DNA of 64,000 nucleotides from the NCBI RefSeq assembly GCF_900114325.1, contig NZ_FOSR01000016.1, forward strand, positions 1 to 64,000, written 5' to 3'. The position numbers and the translations under genes are program-made. Shown here one piece after another: positions 44,600 to 53,678 of this stretch (within the stretch, counting starts at the first letter, position 1; the number at the start of each line of letters is the position of its first letter). The DNA is from Rhodanobacter glycinis. GTDB lineage: Bacteria; Pseudomonadota; Gammaproteobacteria; Xanthomonadales; Rhodanobacteraceae. The notes under the pieces are model-generated. The model searched no databases. It was given only the letters and a program-made list of their open reading frames with translations, and was not told where the DNA came from.

Positions 44600-45172
44600 A
44601 TGAAAGTGCGTGAAAGCGGCATGCCCGAGGAAGCCCGCTGGGCCGGCTTCTTCGATGGCGAGGCCGCCATCGGCCGCTTGCTGGGAGCGACGGTGCACGG
44701 CGATGTGCTCGAGTTCGGTTGTGGCTACGGTTCCTTCACGGTGCCGGCGGCGCGACGCACGAGCGGCGTGGTCACCGCGCTGGATATCGAACCGGCGATG
44801 ATCGAGCGCGTGCGCGGGAAGGCGGCCAGCCTGGGCTTGCGCAACATCCGCGCCGAGCTGCGCGATTTCATCGCCGATGGCAGCGGCGTGGCGGCCACGT
44901 CGCAGGCGCACGCGATGATTTTCAACCTGCTGCATCTGGCGCAACCGTTGCCCTTGTTGCGGGAGGCGCACCGGGCATTGCGCGATGGCGGCGTGCTTTC
45001 GGTGATGCACTGGCGCAGCGACATCCCGACCCCGCGCGGGCCGCCGCTGGCAATCCGTCCGACGCCGCAGCAGTGCCGGCAATGGCTGGAGGAAGCGGGG
45101 TTCCACGGCATCGAATCCGTCGATCTGCAGGATGGCTGCCCGTTTCATTTCGGCCTGATCGGACGACGCTGA
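44600..45172 (+). CDS. Class I SAM-dependent methyltransferase, 190 aa
   Basis: A Rossmann-type methyltransferase. Motif I is VLEFGCGYGSFTVPAARR, the acidic ribose-binding residue is in VTALDIEPAMIE, and the post-core motif is FNLLHLAQPLPLLREAHRAL. A LREAHRALRDGG helix-turn precedes the last strands. The substrate is unknown and the neighbours give no clue. The ATG at 44600 is preferred because the upstream extension is Arg-rich and overlaps the diguanylate cyclase promoter region. Confidence 0.88.
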   Translation: MKVRESGMPEEARWAGFFDGEAAIGRLLGATVHGDVLEFGCGYGSFTVPAARRTSGVVTALDIEPAMIERVRGKAASLGLRNIRAELRDFIADGSGVAATSQAHAMIFNLLHLAQPLPLLREAHRALRDGGVLSVMHWRSDIPTPRGPPLAIRPTPQQCRQWLEEAGFHGIESVDLQDGCPFHFGLIGRR

Positions 45173-45244
45173 TTCACCCGCGAGTGTTGCGCATGCCAGC
45201 GTGAACGCGGGCGGCAGCGAAGGCGCCGCGTGATGACACGCGAA

Positions 45245-45760
45245 TCAATTCGCGGCGGATTCGCCCGTCGCCAGCCATTGCCGCGTTTGTGCCAGCAGCT
45301 CGCCGGGCGGGGCGGGCGGCAGGATCAGCGCGGCTTCGTCCACCGTCGGCGGTTCCAGCGTGGCGAGCTGGCTGTCCAGCAGCGACGGCGGCATGAAGTG
45401 TTCGCGTGCGCGCATGCGCCGGTCCAGTTCGTCGCGCGGCACCTGCAGGTAGACGAAGCGCACCGCCCCGGCCCGACGCAACCCGTCGCGGTAGCTGCGC
45501 CGCAGCGCCGAGCAGGCCACCACCACGCTGTATCCGCCGCGCAGACGATCGCTCATCCACGTTTCGATGGCGGCCAGCCAGGGCGCGCGATCGGCATCCG
45601 TTAGCGGTTGGCCGGCCTGCATGCGGGCGATGTTGGTGGGCGAGTGCAGGGAGTCGCCTTCCAGGAAAGGCCAGCCCTGCGCCTTGGCCAGTGCCGCGCC
45701 GAGGCCACTCTTGCCGCAGCCGGACACGCCCATCACCACCACCGCCACGGCCTTGCCCAT
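45245..45760 (-). CDS. gntK: Gluconokinase, 171 aa
   Basis: Phosphorylates gluconate to 6-phosphogluconate. The P-loop is VMGVSGCGKSGLG at residues 9-21. EGDSLHSPTNIARMQAGQPL is the substrate and lid region of the family, and VVACSALRRSYRDGLR and REHFMPPSLLDSQLATLE are further GntK signatures. The ATG at 45760 matches the family's usual N-terminus; a longer frame upstream is not protein-like. No other gluconate genes are nearby. Confidence 0.93.
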   Translation of the reverse strand: MGKAVAVVVMGVSGCGKSGLGAALAKAQGWPFLEGDSLHSPTNIARMQAGQPLTDADRAPWLAAIETWMSDRLRGGYSVVVACSALRRSYRDGLRRAGAVRFVYLQVPRDELDRRMRAREHFMPPSLLDSQLATLEPPTVDEAALILPPAPPGELLAQTRQWLATGESAAN

Positions 45761-46029
45761 CTGTTTGCCCTTGCACCGGTTTGCGATGGGCCACCGTAAG
45801 TGCGGCGGCCTGCTGGCGCAAATGATGCTTTGTCTTCGGGCGAGGCGGCGGGCTTGTTTGGCCCCTTCAGGCCCCTGCGGGAGGCTGATGTTCAAATTCC
45901 GTGATGAAACCGCTTGAAAGACGTTTAAAATCGGCGTTAAATTAGGATTAAGCCAAGAGCATTCAATTGCCTGTAAGCTGTTGTTGCAAGCCAAACAAAA
46001 GAAACATCATATAACTGGTTGTTTTCAAG

Positions 46030-46485
46030 ATGATTATCTGGACCACCTTGCTGCTGTGCCTGTCGACCATCGCGTTCTGCGCGGTGAAGCGGGTGCCTGC
46101 GGGGCAGGTCTACAGCCTGTACCGGCACGGCAAGCCGACGCGTCTGCTGCAGCCGGGCACGCACGTGGTGCTGCCGCTGCTGGACCGGGTGGCACATCGC
46201 ATCGACCTCGGTGGTCGCGTGCTGCGCTTCCAGGAAGCGCTGGCCGATGCGCGCGACGTGCACGGCACGGTGTATTGGCAGGTGCTGGAACCGGATCGTG
46301 CGGACGCCATGATCGACCAGGCCGACCAGCTGATCCGCCGTGGTGCGCTGGAAGCATTGCAGAGCGAGCCGGCCAACATCGCGGCCGACCGTCGCGAGTT
46401 GGGCATGCAGCTCAAGCAGCGCCTCAACGGCGTGCTGCGCGAGCGCGGCGTGATGGTGACCCGCGTGGAACTGGATATCGCCTGA
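46030..46485 (+). CDS. Minimal SPFH/band 7 domain protein, 151 aa
   Basis: One N-terminal membrane span (MIIWTTLLLCLSTIAFCAV) is followed by a single SPFH domain: VPAGQVYSLYRHGKPTRLLQPGTHVVLP, read here in two parts, then RVLRFQEALADARDVHGTVYWQV and a terminal LRERGVMVTRVELDIA. The long coiled-coil and C-terminal oligomerisation regions of stomatins and slipins are absent, so this is a minimal version. Its role is unknown. A clear terminator follows at 46554. Confidence 0.8.
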   Translation: MIIWTTLLLCLSTIAFCAVKRVPAGQVYSLYRHGKPTRLLQPGTHVVLPLLDRVAHRIDLGGRVLRFQEALADARDVHGTVYWQVLEPDRADAMIDQADQLIRRGALEALQSEPANIAADRRELGMQLKQRLNGVLRERGVMVTRVELDIA

Positions 46486-46553
46486 GCCGACGATATGAAA
46501 TGGGGATGCAGGGCTGCCCGAGAGCGCCCGCACTGGGGAAATTGCAAGTCTTG

Positions 46554-46580
46554 ACCCGCCACCCGGCGGGTTTTCCTTTT
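46554..46580 (+). terminator. Intrinsic terminator after the SPFH gene
   Basis: A perfect 7-bp stem ACCCGCC/GGCGGGT with an ACCC loop, followed by TTTCCTTTT. It separates the SPFH gene from rsmG. Confidence 0.8.
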
Positions 46581-46630
46581 GGCGGCCACGCCGGATACTG
46601 GCCGACCCATTTGACACCACGGAACTCCGC

Positions 46631-47266
46631 ATGACCGCTCGCACCGCCTTGCACAACCGACTGGAACAGGGCGTGGCCACGCTCGGCCTGTCGCTGCCCG
46701 ACGGCGCGCTGGAACGGCTGCTGGATTACCAGGCCTTGCTGGAACGCTGGAACGCCGCCTACAACCTCACCGCGGTGCGCGATCCGGTCGAGATGGTCAC
46801 CCGCCACTTGCTCGATTCGCTGGCGATCCTGCCGTACGTGCAGGGCGAAACCCTGGCCGACCTCGGCACCGGTCCGGGCCTGCCCGGCATCGTGCTGGCG
46901 ATCGCGGCGCCGGGGCGACAGATCCTGCTGGTGGATTCCAATGGCAAGAAAGTCCGCTTCCTGCGCGAGGCGATCCGCGCGCTGAAGCTCGACGGCGTGC
47001 GCGCGCTGCAGTCGCGGGTGGAACAGGTGGAAGGCCAGTTCGATTGCATCACCGCGCGCGCCTTCGCCAGCCTCGCCGACATGCTGGGCTGGGGCGGCCA
47101 CTTGTTGGCGCCCGACGGCGTGTGGCTGGCGATGAAGGGCCGCGATCCGGCCGACGAGCTGCCCGGCGTGCCGGCCGGTTTCGCCGTGCGTGGCATCCAC
47201 GCACTGGCGGTGCCCGGGCTGGAGGCGGAACGCCGCCTGGTCGTGCTGGGCCGCAGCGGCGCTTGA
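46631..47266 (+). CDS. rsmG: 16S rRNA (guanine-N7) methyltransferase RsmG, 211 aa
   Basis: Methylates G527 of 16S rRNA. RsmG motifs are plain: LLERWNAAYNLTAVRDPVEM, then RHLLDSLAILP, LADLGTGPGLPGIVLAI (SAM-binding) and DSNGKKVRFLREA. The length is typical. The following parA and parB genes reproduce the conserved gidB-parA-parB order found near the replication origin, although gidA is not directly upstream here. Confidence 0.95.
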   Translation: MTARTALHNRLEQGVATLGLSLPDGALERLLDYQALLERWNAAYNLTAVRDPVEMVTRHLLDSLAILPYVQGETLADLGTGPGLPGIVLAIAAPGRQILLVDSNGKKVRFLREAIRALKLDGVRALQSRVEQVEGQFDCITARAFASLADMLGWGGHLLAPDGVWLAMKGRDPADELPGVPAGFAVRGIHALAVPGLEAERRLVVLGRSGA

Positions 47267-47365
47267 GCTTCGCCCGTGGCCCGACCAACCCACCAAAGCC
47301 CGACAGGCTCCCGGCCGGCCTGCTAATCTAGCCCTCCTTTCGCTCGCTTACGGTATCGACGACCC

Positions 47366-48223
47366 ATGGCCCGCATCATCGCCGTCGCCAACCAGAAGGG
47401 TGGCGTCGGCAAGACCACCACCGCTGTCAACCTTGCTGCCGCGCTGGCCGCGGCCAAGCGCAAGGTGCTGCTGGTCGACCTCGATCCGCAGGGCAACGCG
47501 ACGATGGCCTCGGGCGTGGACAAGCGCGAAGCTCGCCCGAACGGTTGCGAAGTGCTGCTCGACGAAGCACCGATCGAGCAGGCCATCGTGGCCACCGAGG
47601 CGCATTTCGACCTGCTGCCCGGCAACGGCGACCTCACCGCCGCCGAACTCAAGCTGATGGATGCGCTGGCCCGCGAGAGCCGGCTGAAAGAACAGCTCGC
47701 CAAGATCGCGGACAAGTACCAGACCATCCTGATCGACTGTCCGCCGTCGCTGCACCTGCTCACCCTCAACGCGCTGACCGCGGCCGACGGGCTGCTGATT
47801 CCGGTGCAGTGCGAGTACTTCGCGCTGGAAGGCCTCTCGAGCCTGCTGGAGACGGTGAAGGCGGTGCGCCAGCGGCTGAATCCCGCGCTTGAGATCGAAG
47901 GCCTGCTGCGGACCATGTACGACGTGCGCAACAACCTCGGCAACGAGGTCTCCACCCAGCTCACCGAGCACTTCGGCGACAAGGTGCTGCGCTCGATCAT
48001 CCCGCGCAACGTGCGCCTGGCCGAAGCGCCCAGCCACGGCCAGCCGATCCACCTGTACGACCGCAGCTCGCGCGGCGCCATCGCCTATATCGGCCTGGCC
48101 GGCGAAATCATCCGCCGCGAACGCGGCGCGCAGGCGGCGGTGAACGCCTTGCACGACATGCACGACGACGGTGTCCACGAAGAAGTGGTCGACACCGCCG
48201 CGTATCTACACCAGGAGCACTAA
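47366..48223 (+). CDS. parA: Chromosome-partitioning ATPase ParA/Soj, 285 aa
   Basis: A Walker-type ParA with the deviant P-loop ANQKGGVGKTTT (signature Lys included), VLLVDLDPQGNAT and TILIDCPPSL. It segregates origins by binding DNA as an ATP dimer and being stimulated by ParB. The C-terminus extends about 20 residues beyond many chromosomal ParA proteins (VVDTAAYLHQEH). It is four bases upstream of parB. Confidence 0.96.
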   Translation: MARIIAVANQKGGVGKTTTAVNLAAALAAAKRKVLLVDLDPQGNATMASGVDKREARPNGCEVLLDEAPIEQAIVATEAHFDLLPGNGDLTAAELKLMDALARESRLKEQLAKIADKYQTILIDCPPSLHLLTLNALTAADGLLIPVQCEYFALEGLSSLLETVKAVRQRLNPALEIEGLLRTMYDVRNNLGNEVSTQLTEHFGDKVLRSIIPRNVRLAEAPSHGQPIHLYDRSSRGAIAYIGLAGEIIRRERGAQAAVNALHDMHDDGVHEEVVDTAAYLHQEH

Positions 48224-48227
48224 GCAG

Positions 48228-49094
48228 ATGGCCGCCGCGAAGAAACGGGGATTGGGACGCGGGCTCGACGCCCTCTTGGGCGGCGAAGGCAGCGCCTCGC
48301 CGGCGGTAACCGAACAGGAAGGCGAGCTGCGCAACCTGCCGATCCAGCAGATCCAGCCCGGCAAGTACCAGCCGCGCCGGCACTGGAACGAAGACGCGCT
48401 GGACGAACTGGCCGCGTCGATCAAGGCGCAGGGCCTGATCCAGCCGGTGGTGGTGCGTGCCATCGGCAAGGACAAATTCGAGCTGATCGCCGGCGAACGT
48501 CGCTGGCGCGCCGCGCAACGCGCGCAGATGAGCGAGATCCCCGCGCTGGTCAAGGAAGTGGCCGAAGCCGCCGTGCCGGCGATGGCACTGATCGAGAACA
48601 TCCAGCGCCAGGATCTCACCCCGCTGGAAGAGGCCGACGCGCTCAAGCGCCTGGTCGAGGATTTCGACCTTACCCACCAGCAGGCGGCCGACGCCGTGGG
48701 CCGCTCGCGGGCTTCGGTGTCCAACATGCTGCGCCTCACCGAATTGCCGGCGCCGATCCGCAAGCTGCTCGACGAAGGCAAGCTGGAGATGGGCCACGCC
48801 CGTTGCCTGCTGACTCTGGACGAAGCCATCGCGCTGCCGCTGGCGCGCCAGGCCACCACCATGGGCTGGTCGGTGCGCGAGCTGGAAGACGCCGCGCGTC
48901 GTGCGCAGACCGCGCCCAAGGGCAAGGCGAAAAGCGTTTCGCGCGATCCCAACATTGATGCGCTGGAGCGCGAGCTGGCCGAACGCTTCGCCACCCGGGT
49001 GGAGCTGGCGCAGGGCCGCGGCGGTCGCGGCAAGCTGGTGATCCACTACCACAGCAATGACGAGCTGGACGGCATCCTCGGCAAGATCCGCTGA
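48228..49094 (+). CDS. parB: Chromosome-partitioning protein ParB/Spo0J, 288 aa
   Basis: The N-terminal KKRGLGRGLDALLG contacts ParA. The CTP-binding ParB/Srx domain has QPGKYQPRRHWNEDALDEL and AGERRWRAAQRA, with the GxRR-type motif. The HTH reads DLTHQQAADAVGRSRASVSN. A C-terminal dimerisation domain follows. It binds parS and slides along DNA as a CTP clamp. No perfect parS (TGTTTCACGTGAAACA) was noticed in the window. The ATG at 48228 is preferred over an upstream start inside parA. Confidence 0.96.
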   Translation: MAAAKKRGLGRGLDALLGGEGSASPAVTEQEGELRNLPIQQIQPGKYQPRRHWNEDALDELAASIKAQGLIQPVVVRAIGKDKFELIAGERRWRAAQRAQMSEIPALVKEVAEAAVPAMALIENIQRQDLTPLEEADALKRLVEDFDLTHQQAADAVGRSRASVSNMLRLTELPAPIRKLLDEGKLEMGHARCLLTLDEAIALPLARQATTMGWSVRELEDAARRAQTAPKGKAKSVSRDPNIDALERELAERFATRVELAQGRGGRGKLVIHYHSNDELDGILGKIR

Positions 49095-49106
49095 AACAGC
49101 AGCAGC

Positions 49107-49187
49107 GAGTGAACAGAAGTGAGGAGTGAGAGCCGAACTTCAGGCCTTCTCTCACTTCTCGCTCCTCTCCACTCACTTCTCACCAGG
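49107..49187. repeat. Imperfect inverted repeat (GAGTGAG type)
   Basis: GAGTGAACAGAAGTGAGGAG plus TGAGAG at the left is imperfectly complementary to CTCTCACTTCTCGCTCCTCT plus CCACTCAC at the right. It can form a long hairpin between parB and the glycosyltransferase gene. It may be a dispersed repeat or an mRNA structure. Confidence 0.6.
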
Positions 49188-49197
49188 TTATTTCCTC

Positions 49198-49914
49198 ATG
49201 CCACAACTCTCCGTCGTCGTTCCCGTGTTCAACGAACGGGACAACATCCCGCCGCTGCTCGCCGAGATCGCTGCCGCGCTGCGTGGCAAGGTCGACTACG
49301 AGGTGATCTACGTCGACGATGATTCCGTGGACGACAGCCGCAAGGTGCTGACCGTGCAGAAGGCCAGTCATCCGGAATTGCGGGTGTTGCACCACGTCAC
49401 CCGCAGCGGCCAGAGCACGGCGGTGTGGAATGGCGTGCGCGCGGCGAAGTCGCCGTGGATCGCCACGCTGGACGGCGACGGTCAGAACGATCCGGCCGAC
49501 ATTCCGAAGCTGCTTGCCGCGCGCGCTGCCGCTTCACCGGAAGTGAAACTGTTCGCCGGCTGGCGCACCACCCGCCGCGACAGTTTCAACAAGCGCATCT
49601 CCTCGAAGATCGCCAACGCGGTGCGTTCGCGCATGCTGAAGGACGCCACGCCGGACACCGGTTGCGGCCTGAAGTTGTTCGAGCGCGAGGTGTTCCTGCG
49701 CCTGCCGTATTTCGACCACATGCACCGCTACCTGCCGGCGCTGGTCAAGCGCGCCGGTTTCCAGAGCCAGAGCGTGCCGGTCGGGCATCGCCCGCGTACC
49801 GCCGGCACCTCCAAGTACGGCATGCTCGACCGCCTGTGGGTGGGCCTGGCCGACCTGCGCGGCGTGGCGTGGCTGATGCGTCGCGGCAAGGTGACCCGGG
49901 TCGAGGAATCCTGA
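49198..49914 (+). CDS. Family 2 glycosyltransferase, polyprenyl-phosphate type, 238 aa
   Basis: A GT-A fold enzyme resembling dolichol/polyprenyl-phosphate sugar transferases. It shows SVVVPVFNERDNIPPLLAEI, the nucleotide-binding YVDDDSVDDS and the catalytic-region TLDGDGQNDPADIPKL. Unlike ArnC or GtrB there is no C-terminal membrane pair, so it resembles the short DPM1-like form. It would transfer a sugar to a lipid phosphate for envelope glycans. The ATG is taken at 49198. Confidence 0.88.
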   Translation: MPQLSVVVPVFNERDNIPPLLAEIAAALRGKVDYEVIYVDDDSVDDSRKVLTVQKASHPELRVLHHVTRSGQSTAVWNGVRAAKSPWIATLDGDGQNDPADIPKLLAARAAASPEVKLFAGWRTTRRDSFNKRISSKIANAVRSRMLKDATPDTGCGLKLFEREVFLRLPYFDHMHRYLPALVKRAGFQSQSVPVGHRPRTAGTSKYGMLDRLWVGLADLRGVAWLMRRGKVTRVEES

Positions 49915-49960
49915 AAGCCCGTCCAGAATCTTCCCCCGTCGAGCGCACAACTTGACGGGG

Positions 49961-50045
49961 TAGGTGCCCGCTCGCGGGCGATGCTTTTGCTCTGGCGCCC
50001 TTCGACACGTTCAATACAAAAGCCTCGCCCCCTGGTGGGTTCCTG
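49961..50045. repeat. REPIN, family B, copy 3 (decayed)
   Basis: The left arm TAGGTGCCCGCTCGCGGGCG plus ATGC is close to consensus. The right arm AGCCTCGCCCCCTGGTGGGT plus TCCTGC has several changes. It lies after the glycosyltransferase gene. Confidence 0.75.
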
Positions 50046-50172
50046 CAAGCTGTTCCTGGTGACAGAAGCGGCGTTGCCTGGGCAAGGCTCTGGATCGGCG
50101 CTACTGATCTGCGTCACGCCGCGTCGATGACGGCGGCGTATGCTTGAAGCTTCCCGCCAAGGGAGGTTTGTC

Positions 50173-50541
50173 GTGAGCATCAGTGTCAAGCGTGTGTACG
50201 AGCCCGCTGCGAAATCCGATGGCCAGCGCGTGTTGGTCGATCGCCTGTGGCCGCGGGGAATGAAGAAGGAAGACGCCGCCATCGATCTGTGGATCAAGGA
50301 TCTGGCGCCATCCACCGAATTGCGCCAGTGGTTCGGCCATGACCCGGCGCGCTGGGAAGGTTTCCGCCACCGCTACGCCAGCGAACTGGACGAGTTGACC
50401 GAGCATTGGCGAGCGCTGGCCGAGCAGGCCGAGCGACATCACATCACCCTGCTGTTCGGCGCGCGCGACGAGGAGCACAACAACGCGGTGGTGCTGAAGT
50501 CGTACTTGGAAACCTGGCTGAAGAAGCACGGCCCGGGTTGA
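50173..50541 (+). CDS. DUF488 family protein (YeaO-like), 122 aa
   Basis: A compact alpha/beta protein with the family block RVLVDRLWPRGMKKEDAAID near the N-terminus, then DLAPSTELRQWFGHDPARW and a C-terminal ITLLFGARDEEHNNAVVLK. The function of the family is not established. The GTG at 50173 is the best start because AGGGAGG lies six bases upstream; an ATG eleven codons earlier has no such signal. Confidence 0.86.
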   Translation: MSISVKRVYEPAAKSDGQRVLVDRLWPRGMKKEDAAIDLWIKDLAPSTELRQWFGHDPARWEGFRHRYASELDELTEHWRALAEQAERHHITLLFGARDEEHNNAVVLKSYLETWLKKHGPG

Positions 50542-50598
50542 GATGCCGGAGCTCCCTTTCCCGCTTGCAGGACAGGGTTGGGGAAGTGACCAGTGGTG

Positions 50599-51525
50599 CT
50601 ACGCGCGCCCCGGATGATGCTCGCGCCAGCCTTCCAGCACCTCGCGGGTGCGCTCGCGGCCCAGCTCGATCAGTTCCCGGGCGCGGTAGAACTCGTAGAC
50701 GGTGGAGACATTGCGCGGCAGCTGGATCAGCAGGTCCGGCTCGTAGGCGGCCAGGCGCAGGCGTGCCAGGTTGGCCTGCATCAGGTCCATCGAGCGCCCC
50801 ATCAGTTCCAGCACGCCCGGTTCGTGGGTCTTCACCTCCGGTTTGTCGCCGCCATGCGGCAACAGGCGGCGCAGCAGGCCGCGATGCCGGGTCTTGTCGT
50901 CCAGCGTGTCCGGCGTGGCGGGTTCGGCCGCGCCATCCAGGCTGACCGCGACCAGGTAGTCGGCCGGATCGCGGATCAGCGGTGTCACCGGCACCGGGTT
51001 GAGCAGGCCGCCATCGAGCAGCCGGCGGCCGTTGATGGTGTGCGGGCGGAAGATGGTGGGAATGGCGATGGAGGCGCGGATCGCCTCGAACAGCGAACCG
51101 CGGCTCAGCCATATTTCGCGTTCGCGGTCGATGTCGGTGGCCACCGCGGTGAAGGACAGCGGCAGGTCCTCGATCTGCTCGTCGCCGATCATTTCCAGCA
51201 GGGTGCCGATGATCTTCTCGCCCTTGATCAGGCCGCCACCTCTCAGCGTCCAGTCGACCAGCTTGAGCACGTCGAGCTTGGCCAGCGTGGTGACCCAGTC
51301 GCGATATACGTCGAGTTTGCCGGTGGCGTAGATGCCGCCGATCAGCGCGCCCATCGAGCAACCGGCGATGGCGGTGATCTGGAAACCCTGGGCGGTCAGT
51401 TCCTCGATCACGCCGATGTGTGCCAGCCCTTTCGCGCCGCCCGCACCCAGCGCCAGCGCCACGGTGGGCTTGCGTGGGGCATCGCTGTCGGTGAGGGCGG
51501 GAAGCGTGGTGTCGTTCGAAGGCAT
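50599..51525 (-). CDS. Patatin-like phospholipase, RssA type, 308 aa
   Basis: A bacterial patatin acyl hydrolase. The oxyanion loop is LGAGGAKGLAHIGV, the nucleophile Ser is in AGCSMGALIGG, and the catalytic Asp is in LLDGGLLNPVPV. The compact length is that of RssA/YlbK-type proteins, which lack a signal peptide and probably act on lipids in the cytoplasm. The ATG at 51525 is preferred over a long Arg- and Ala-rich upstream frame. It is divergent from the SLC13 transporter gene. Confidence 0.9.
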   Translation of the reverse strand: MPSNDTTLPALTDSDAPRKPTVALALGAGGAKGLAHIGVIEELTAQGFQITAIAGCSMGALIGGIYATGKLDVYRDWVTTLAKLDVLKLVDWTLRGGGLIKGEKIIGTLLEMIGDEQIEDLPLSFTAVATDIDREREIWLSRGSLFEAIRASIAIPTIFRPHTINGRRLLDGGLLNPVPVTPLIRDPADYLVAVSLDGAAEPATPDTLDDKTRHRGLLRRLLPHGGDKPEVKTHEPGVLELMGRSMDLMQANLARLRLAAYEPDLLIQLPRNVSTVYEFYRARELIELGRERTREVLEGWREHHPGRA

Positions 51526-51742
51526 GTTCGGCGGCTTGCGTGGGATCGGGGTGGAGGTTTCTTGCGGGCGGCAGGGCGCGAAGCGCGGCGCCGCTGGTGG
51601 GCTGTCGTTGCGCCAGGCACGTGCCCGTGTAGCATGCGTCCATGCCCTGTCGGCAGCAACCCAGCATGCGCCATTCCGTGAGATTCGTGAAAACGCCAGT
51701 GTGCCGCGCCGTTTCCTTCGTCCGCATCGACGGGGAGCGCGC

Positions 51743-53521
51743 ATGAGCTGGCAGGCCTGGGCGACGGTGGCCATCATCGTGCTGGCCATGGCGCTGTTCG
51801 CCAGCGAAAAGGTGCGCATCGACCTGGTGGCGCTGATGATGCTGGCGGCGTTGGTGATCCTGGGCATCGTCAGTCCGCTCGATGCGTTGAGCGGTTTCAG
51901 CAACGAGGCCACCGTCACCGTGGCGGCAATGTTCGCGCTGAGCATGGGCATCGAGCGCTCCGGCGCGCTGGAACCGCTGATCCGGCTGCTTTCGCGGATC
52001 CGGCAACCCTGGTTGCTGACTCTGGCGATGATGCTGGCGATCGCGCCGATCGGCGCCTTCGTGAAGAACATCGCGCTGGTGGCCACGTTCCTGCCGTTGG
52101 CGTTGCGCGTGTGCCAGCGCACGCACACCTCGCCAGCGCGGGTGCTGATGCCGATGGCCTACGCGGCGCAGATGGGCGGCGTATGTACCTTGATCGGCAC
52201 CTCGTCCAACCTGCTGGCCGACAGCTTGGCGCGCAAGCATCACCTGCAGGGCTTCGGCGTGTTCGAGTTCGCGCCGCTGGGCGTGGTGCTGGCGGTGGTC
52301 GGCATCACCTACCTGATGCTGGTCGGTCGCTGGCTGCTGCCACGTCATGTCGATGCCGAGCAGCCGGTGCAGGCCGATGTCGGCAAGTACGTGACCGAGC
52401 TGGAAGTGACGGCCGATTCCGCGCTGATCGGGCAAAGCATCGCCGCGGCGAAGCTGGGCGAGAAATACGGCGTGTACCCGCTCGAATTGCTGCGCGGCGA
52501 AAAGCGCATGTGGTCGCCGCACTCGCAGGAGATCGCCGAGGGCGACGTGCTGCTGGTGCGCGGCGACTGGGACAAGATCGAGGATTTCCAGCACCGTGCC
52601 GGCCTGCGCAACGCACCGGAAAGCCGCTACGTGAAGGATCGCGAACGCAGCCGCGTGATGATCGAACTGATGGTCGCCCCGGCCAGCCCGGTCGAGGGCC
52701 GGCGCTTCGCCGAAACCGGCATCGGCTGGCGCTACGACGCGGTGGTGTTGGCGATCCACCGACGCGGCCAGGTGCTGCGCGACAAACTCAGCGACGTCGG
52801 GCTGGCGGTGGGCGACGTGTTGCTGGCGCTGGTCGACGAAGACGCCCTGGCCAACCTGCGCAACGACGAGGCGTTCATCGTGCTGAGCGAGCGCGACGAA
52901 GCCCATCGCACCCCGCGCAAGGCCTTCTACGCGGTGGGCATCATGCTGGCCGTGGTGGTGGTTTCGGGCATGCGCTGGTTGCCGATCCCGATTGCCGCGA
53001 TCTGCGGCGCCGTCGCGATGGCGCTGACCGGCTGCTTCGGGCGCAAGGACGTCTACGAAGGCATGGACTGGAAGATCATCATCCTGCTCGGCGCGATCCT
53101 GCCGTTGGGCATGGCGATCGACAAGACCGGGTTGTCACACACCTTGGTGCAGCTGGGCCTGGGCGTGGTCGGTTCGCACGGGCCGCTGGCCGCCCTGCTG
53201 ATGGTGTACCTGCTCACCGCGCTGCTTACCGAACTGATGGGCCACAACCCGTCGGTGGTGCTGATGGTGGGCATCGCCGCGTCGGTGGCCGGCGCGATGC
53301 ACGTCGACCCGCGGCCCTTCGTGGTGGCGGTGGCATTCGCCGCGGCCACCTCGTTCGCCACGCCGGTGGGTTATCCGACCAACACGATGGTGTACTACGC
53401 CGGGGGCTACCGCTTCACCGATTTCATGAAGGTCGGCATTCCGCTGATCCTGGTGTTCTGTGCGCTGTCGATGTGGCTGATCCCGCACTTCTGGCCGTTC
53501 CATCCCGCCGCCGCACACTGA
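51743..53521 (+). CDS. SLC13-family (DASS/CitMHS-like) transporter with central RCK-C domains, 592 aa
   Basis: Two membrane halves, residues 5-195 and 400-585, carry the repeated hairpin signatures TLIGTSSNLLA and TPVGYPTNTMVY, which hold the anion/sodium sites of the divalent-anion symporter family. Between them are two TrkA-C-like soluble domains (about 215-385, with GEKYGVYPLELLRG and VGDVLLALVDED), as in many bacterial sulfate or dicarboxylate carriers. The substrate is not determined. GGGGAG precedes the ATG at 51743. Confidence 0.91.
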   Translation: MSWQAWATVAIIVLAMALFASEKVRIDLVALMMLAALVILGIVSPLDALSGFSNEATVTVAAMFALSMGIERSGALEPLIRLLSRIRQPWLLTLAMMLAIAPIGAFVKNIALVATFLPLALRVCQRTHTSPARVLMPMAYAAQMGGVCTLIGTSSNLLADSLARKHHLQGFGVFEFAPLGVVLAVVGITYLMLVGRWLLPRHVDAEQPVQADVGKYVTELEVTADSALIGQSIAAAKLGEKYGVYPLELLRGEKRMWSPHSQEIAEGDVLLVRGDWDKIEDFQHRAGLRNAPESRYVKDRERSRVMIELMVAPASPVEGRRFAETGIGWRYDAVVLAIHRRGQVLRDKLSDVGLAVGDVLLALVDEDALANLRNDEAFIVLSERDEAHRTPRKAFYAVGIMLAVVVVSGMRWLPIPIAAICGAVAMALTGCFGRKDVYEGMDWKIIILLGAILPLGMAIDKTGLSHTLVQLGLGVVGSHGPLAALLMVYLLTALLTELMGHNPSVVLMVGIAASVAGAMHVDPRPFVVAVAFAAATSFATPVGYPTNTMVYYAGGYRFTDFMKVGIPLILVFCALSMWLIPHFWPFHPAAAH

Positions 53522-53524
53522 TGC

Positions 53525-53569
53525 CTGACTCCCTCTCCCCGCCGGGGAGAGGGTTGGGGTGAGGGGCCA
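53525..53569. repeat. C-rich hairpin repeat, copy 3
   Basis: CTCTCCCCG-CCGGGGAGAG followed by GGTTGGGGTGAGGGG, directly after the SLC13 gene and before the convergent WYL regulator gene. It probably also serves as a transcription stop. Confidence 0.72.
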
Positions 53570-53678
53570 ACCTCGCTGAAGGTGGCATCGGAACGAGCTT
53601 CGTGCCGTACATGATGGTGCTGCGCGTTTTCATTCCCTCGCGCTCAGGCAACGTAGCCGCCGGCGTCCTTCATCGCGC

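Noticed and set aside
46486-49200. A parS site near parA-parB
   Set aside because: I looked for TGTTTCACGTGAAACA and close variants and saw none in this stretch. parS may lie outside the window.
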